A stretch of DNA of 17,039 nt from CAZEAN01 sp964510225 (GTDB lineage: Bacteria > Planctomycetota > Planctomycetia > Isosphaerales > Isosphaeraceae), in contig CAZEAN010000122.1 in NCBI GenBank assembly GCA_964510225.1, positions 1-17,039 on the forward strand, read 5' to 3'. The position numbers and the translations under genes are program-made. Positions within the stretch are counted from its first letter, which is position 1. Each line of letters begins with the position of its first letter. The notes beneath the pieces were generated by a model that was not told the origin of the DNA, ran no database searches, and was given only the letters and a program-made list of their open reading frames with translations. This document shows, one piece after another, positions 15,056-17,039 of this stretch.

Positions 15056-15400
15056 TCAGTGGGCCTTCTCCAGCAGGACGATCGGCGAGCCGGCGGCCGG
15101 CCACCATTCCGACGCATGGTAGCAGTAGCCGTCGGGGAAGTCGTCGAGCGAGGCCGGCACGCCGGGCGGCGACAGGTGCGATTGTACCTCTGCCTTCCAG
15201 AAGGCGAAGCAGCTTTCCTCGGGGTGCCATCGGGGCCCGGAGCCGACGTCGGCGACGACGAACCGCAGCGGGCCGCGCCGCAGCAACTCACGGATGTCGT
15301 CGGCGGAGAGGTCACGCGAGCGAGTCGAGTCCACGGGCCCGTGCTCGTCCCAAAGCTCGCGTGTCGGGATAGCGGTGATGACGCGCTGCGAGGGCTGCAT
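15056..15400 (-). CDS. Cassette gene, unknown 114-aa protein (copy 2)
   Basis: Identical in protein and, by reading, in DNA to the copy at 13540-13884. The shared block is 389 bp (15028-15416), starting inside the gene-proximal arm of attC H and ending 4 bp beyond the cassette's recombination point. The two copies are separated by the 68-aa and DUF2185 cassettes, so they are not tandem. The start is again six bases from the core. Exact identity implies recent duplication or gene conversion. The function is unknown. Confidence 0.78.
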   Translation of the reverse strand: MQPSQRVITAIPTRELWDEHGPVDSTRSRDLSADDIRELLRRGPLRFVVADVGSGPRWHPEESCFAFWKAEVQSHLSPPGVPASLDDFPDGYCYHASEWWPAAGSPIVLLEKAH

Positions 15401-15406
15401 GACGCC

Positions 15407-15508
15407 GCCTAACGCCTGAGCTAACCGGGAGGGAATGGCGCCGAGAGGCCGTGATTTCCACCTACGACCCGACCGCCATTCCCGCTGGGGTTCAGCGATT
15501 GGTTAGCC
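15407..15508 (-). mobile_element. attC I (distinct type, GGCTAAC inverse core)
   Basis: Left core GCCTAAC (15407-15413), right core GTTAGCC (15502-15508), 102 bp. The inner arms GGGAATGGCG and CGCCATTCCC pair perfectly and the second boxes GAGCTAACC/GGTTCAGCG pair imperfectly. The right core departs from GTTRRRY but is matched by GGCTAAC at the other end of the protease cassette (16710-16716). The site belongs to a different attC lineage from its neighbours. Confidence 0.87.
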
Positions 15509-15520
15509 AGTTGGCATGTT

Positions 15521-16675
15521 TCACTCAACGGCTTCCGTCTCGCCGATCCAGTCATTGATCGTTTGAATTACATCGGTTGTGAAGCGAATGCCTCGCGTGG
15601 CGCTTCCGCTCGATGTGTGAACTCCAAGGACTTTGTTAACATCGTCCCCCAGCAGCACCAGGGGCGAGCCACGCATGCCGCCAAAGGTATCGGCGTCATA
15701 ACCAAGTCGCCTTTCGCTCACGGCAGAAATCTCTCCGGAACTACCCCAGAGAGTTCCTGACGGTTTGTCACCGGGATACCCGATAACATTAATTGTCGAC
15801 GAATTGAGTTCTTCATCGCTCATTGAGAGAATTTCAAGAGTGCCTGCTTTGTGAAGCGGCGAGGGAAGAATGATCGCGCCATAGTCGTAATCATTGTCTT
15901 GATCGTCACTCCACCCGGAGGGAACGCGAAACGAGGTTGCGGTCAATGTACCAAATGGCATTTCTTGGCCGTTACGGCCTGGCGTAACACTTACCTCCTG
16001 GGCGAATCCTCCTTCACCATGCATGTAGATGCTGTGTCCCGACGTTACCACGACTCGTGGCGATACAAGAAAGCCAGTATTGATGTATCGCCGGCCAGTT
16101 CGCGAAGTGATCGTGAGACTGCAAATCGCGCTGTACGGCAGAGCCTCGGTATTGTTTACTAGTCTTCGATCGTCAAATCCAGTGAATGGTCCAAATCCTG
16201 GTCCAAAGGTCTTCCTGCTAGGCAGTGTTGGTGTTTCCTCCGGGAGTTTTCCAGACTCCTTTACTATGCCCGGTATCTTGTCGTAGTCCGGAATCAATCC
16301 CGCGTTCCACAAGAAATCCAAATTCACGGCCGCAGCCTCGTTGTCGTCGGCTCGTTCAATTGCTTTCTGTATGAGTTGTGACTGAAGCTCTTGACGTTCG
16401 AGAGCGATTTGGGATTCGTGTTCTTGGTTTCTCAGCCTCGACGTGTTGCAGCCTTGAATGAAGTTACTGAAGATTGCGGTGAGTAACGTAATGACTCCGC
16501 CAAGAACGGCCAGACCTGGCGCGGTGTTCCAAACGCGCTTCTTGGCTTCAGTAGCCGTTTTCTGAGCGATTTCTTCGCGACGAAGCTCCAACTCAGCGGC
16601 ACGGTGCTGCTTCTCAGCTTCCAACTGCCGTTCGGCAAGCGAGAGCTTACGAGATTCGATGTCGCCTTCGTTCAC
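15521..16675 (-). CDS. Membrane-anchored trypsin-like protein lacking the catalytic serine
   Basis: A 384-residue protein in three parts. A charged coiled coil covers about 5-45; a single transmembrane segment about 52-75 (LAVLGGVITLLTAIF) is followed by a second short coiled coil. The trypsin/V8-like domain (S1 family) runs from about 155 to the end. His (H214 in VVVTSGHSIY) and Asp (D264 in DYDYGAIIL) are present, but the Ser motif reads GGMRGSPL where GxSGxP is expected, so residue 335 is Arg (codon 15671-15673). It is therefore probably inactive as a protease, or the base is an error. GTG at 16675 is preferred, with GGAGA about seven bases upstream; TTG at 16693 would add six residues. 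The 1,303-bp cassette (15413-16715) is AT-richer than its neighbours, consistent with transfer. Confidence 0.83.
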   Translation of the reverse strand: MNEGDIESRKLSLAERQLEAEKQHRAAELELRREEIAQKTATEAKKRVWNTAPGLAVLGGVITLLTAIFSNFIQGCNTSRLRNQEHESQIALERQELQSQLIQKAIERADDNEAAAVNLDFLWNAGLIPDYDKIPGIVKESGKLPEETPTLPSRKTFGPGFGPFTGFDDRRLVNNTEALPYSAICSLTITSRTGRRYINTGFLVSPRVVVTSGHSIYMHGEGGFAQEVSVTPGRNGQEMPFGTLTATSFRVPSGWSDDQDNDYDYGAIILPSPLHKAGTLEILSMSDEELNSSTINVIGYPGDKPSGTLWGSSGEISAVSERRLGYDADTFGGMRGSPLVLLGDDVNKVLGVHTSSGSATRGIRFTTDVIQTINDWIGETEAVE

Positions 16676-16709
16676 GACAGGTCTCCAACGCAATGGTGTG
16701 AGTTCTTGT

Positions 16710-16809
16710 GGCTAACGACCTAGCTCAGCGGACCGGCCCGCCGAGCACTGGCCCCATGTTACCAGAGAGCGCCGCGGCGGGCCGGGTCCGCTGCAGCGCG
16801 AGGTTAGGC
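16710..16809 (-). mobile_element. attC J
   Basis: Left core GGCTAAC (16710-16716), right core GTTAGGC (16803-16809), 100 bp. The arms AGCTCAGCGGAC/GTCCGCTGCAGC and CCGGCCCGCCG/CGGCGGGCCGG pair well. The left core carries the protease cassette's TTAGCC. The rest of the site is the attC of the rightmost, partial cassette. Confidence 0.92.
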
Positions 16810-16815
16810 GTGGTC

Positions 16816-17039
16816 CTACGGCTTCGAGAAAGGCCCGGAACCTGTAAACCGAATCTCTGTGGATTGAGAGCTCCCCCCGGAAACCTGAGAGATGTGTATT
16901 TCCCCCATGCGACCATCCTGAGCGAGTAATGTGTAGATCCCACGTGCGATGTAGGATCCATTCGGAAGCAAAAAGTAGCCGTCCCACCGGCGAATACCGC
17001 CTGGAGGCCCACCTTCTTGGATGTGGGCAGAGATACCTT
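16816..17039 (-). CDS. Cassette gene, partial (C-terminal 73 residues)
   Basis: An open frame enters from the right edge and stops at a TAG (16816-16818), seven bases before attC J. The other two minus-strand frames run on through the attC, which is not how cassette genes normally end, so this frame is the likely gene. The visible part alternates hydrophobic and polar residues (DGYFLLPNGSYIARGIYTLL, then EIHISQVSGG and EIRFTGSGPF), suggesting a beta-rich domain. The N-terminus is outside the window. No family is recognised. Confidence 0.6.
   Translation of the reverse strand, partial: GISAHIQEGGPPGGIRRWDGYFLLPNGSYIARGIYTLLAQDGRMGEIHISQVSGGSSQSTEIRFTGSGPFSKP

Larger units (their letters stand above)
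9633..17039 (-). mobile_element. Integron gene-cassette array (no integrase in window)
   Basis: Nine complete attC-like sites plus one half-site punctuate this stretch. They are spaced like cassettes of 0.45-1.6 kb, each site bounded by RYYYAAC and GTTRRRY-type cores and able to fold as an imperfect hairpin. Cassette genes are all on the minus strand and generally end a few bases before, or inside, the attC inverse core. Six sites (C, D, E, F, H, J) are of one closely related type of about 100 bp, as in resident chromosomal integrons; B is diverged, and G and I are distinct. Recombination is expected between G and TT of the core on the minus strand, so attI and intI should lie beyond 17039. 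Base composition varies sharply between cassettes: the VCBS cassette is very GC-rich, the protease cassette is not. Confidence 0.9.

Noticed and set aside
9633..17039. CRISPR array
   Set aside because: The repeats are about 100 bp, form long imperfect hairpins, are separated by whole genes, and have RYYYAAC/GTTRRRY ends; this is attC, not CRISPR.
9633..17039. Integrase gene or attI site
   Set aside because: No tyrosine-recombinase frame is visible on either strand, and the orientation of the cassettes places attI to the right of the window.
1..17039. tRNA or rRNA genes
   Set aside because: I saw no cloverleaf-like T-arm consensus or conserved rRNA segments when reading the window; a covariance search was not possible here.

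Overview
The window looks like chromosomal DNA from a planctomycete, possibly of the Isosphaeraceae/Gemmataceae type. This rests on a PEP-CTERM surface protein, an FG-GAP/VCBS protein, a Tat-exported protein of a type I associate with planctomycetes, and a dense series of near-identical attC-like sites. No rRNA or other phylogenetic marker is present, so the placement is an inference.

Left part (1-8565) is ordinary-looking chromosome. A DUF1254/DUF1214 exported protein (610-1632, +) is flanked by two degenerate 79-bp direct repeats. It is followed by a stand-alone ABC-type ATPase of the COG3910 kind (1889-2647, +) and an RraA-like aldolase-fold protein (2861-3511, +). Convergent to these, only 8 bp away, is a minus-strand pair: a Tat-exported protein of unknown function (5017-6279) followed by an MlrC/M81-family metallopeptidase (3520-4989). 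Further right is a short-form alpha-glucan phosphorylase, glgP (6424-8565, -), with a plausible promoter.

Junction (8566-9654): about 650 bp without a recognisable gene, then the decayed C-terminus of an IS4-family transposase (9215-9563, one frameshift and one internal stop), a pair of inverted REP-like palindromes, and a truncated attC half-site.

Right part (9633-17039) is an integron gene-cassette array. I see nine complete attC sites plus the terminal half-site. They delimit eight complete cassettes, one truncated at the left end and one running off the right end. All cassette genes read on the minus strand, so attI and any integrase should lie to the right, outside the window; if none is there it is a CALIN (attC cluster lacking an integrase). 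From right to left the cassettes encode: a partial unknown protein; a membrane-anchored trypsin-like protein whose catalytic serine is replaced by arginine; a 114-aa unknown protein; a DUF2185 lipoprotein; a 68-aa two-helix membrane protein; a second exact copy of the 114-aa gene; a PEP-CTERM surface protein; an FG-GAP/VCBS pseudogene with a 98-aa membrane protein; a 163-aa unknown; and a 170-aa unknown. Cassette boundaries are confirmed by co-varying core sites: two cassettes carry non-standard cores (TTAGCC and TTCGGC), and in each the inverse core of the cassette's own attC has the matching change.

Most cassette products are exported, lipidated, membrane-bound or unknown. The array therefore looks like a reservoir of cell-envelope and unknown functions, not resistance genes.
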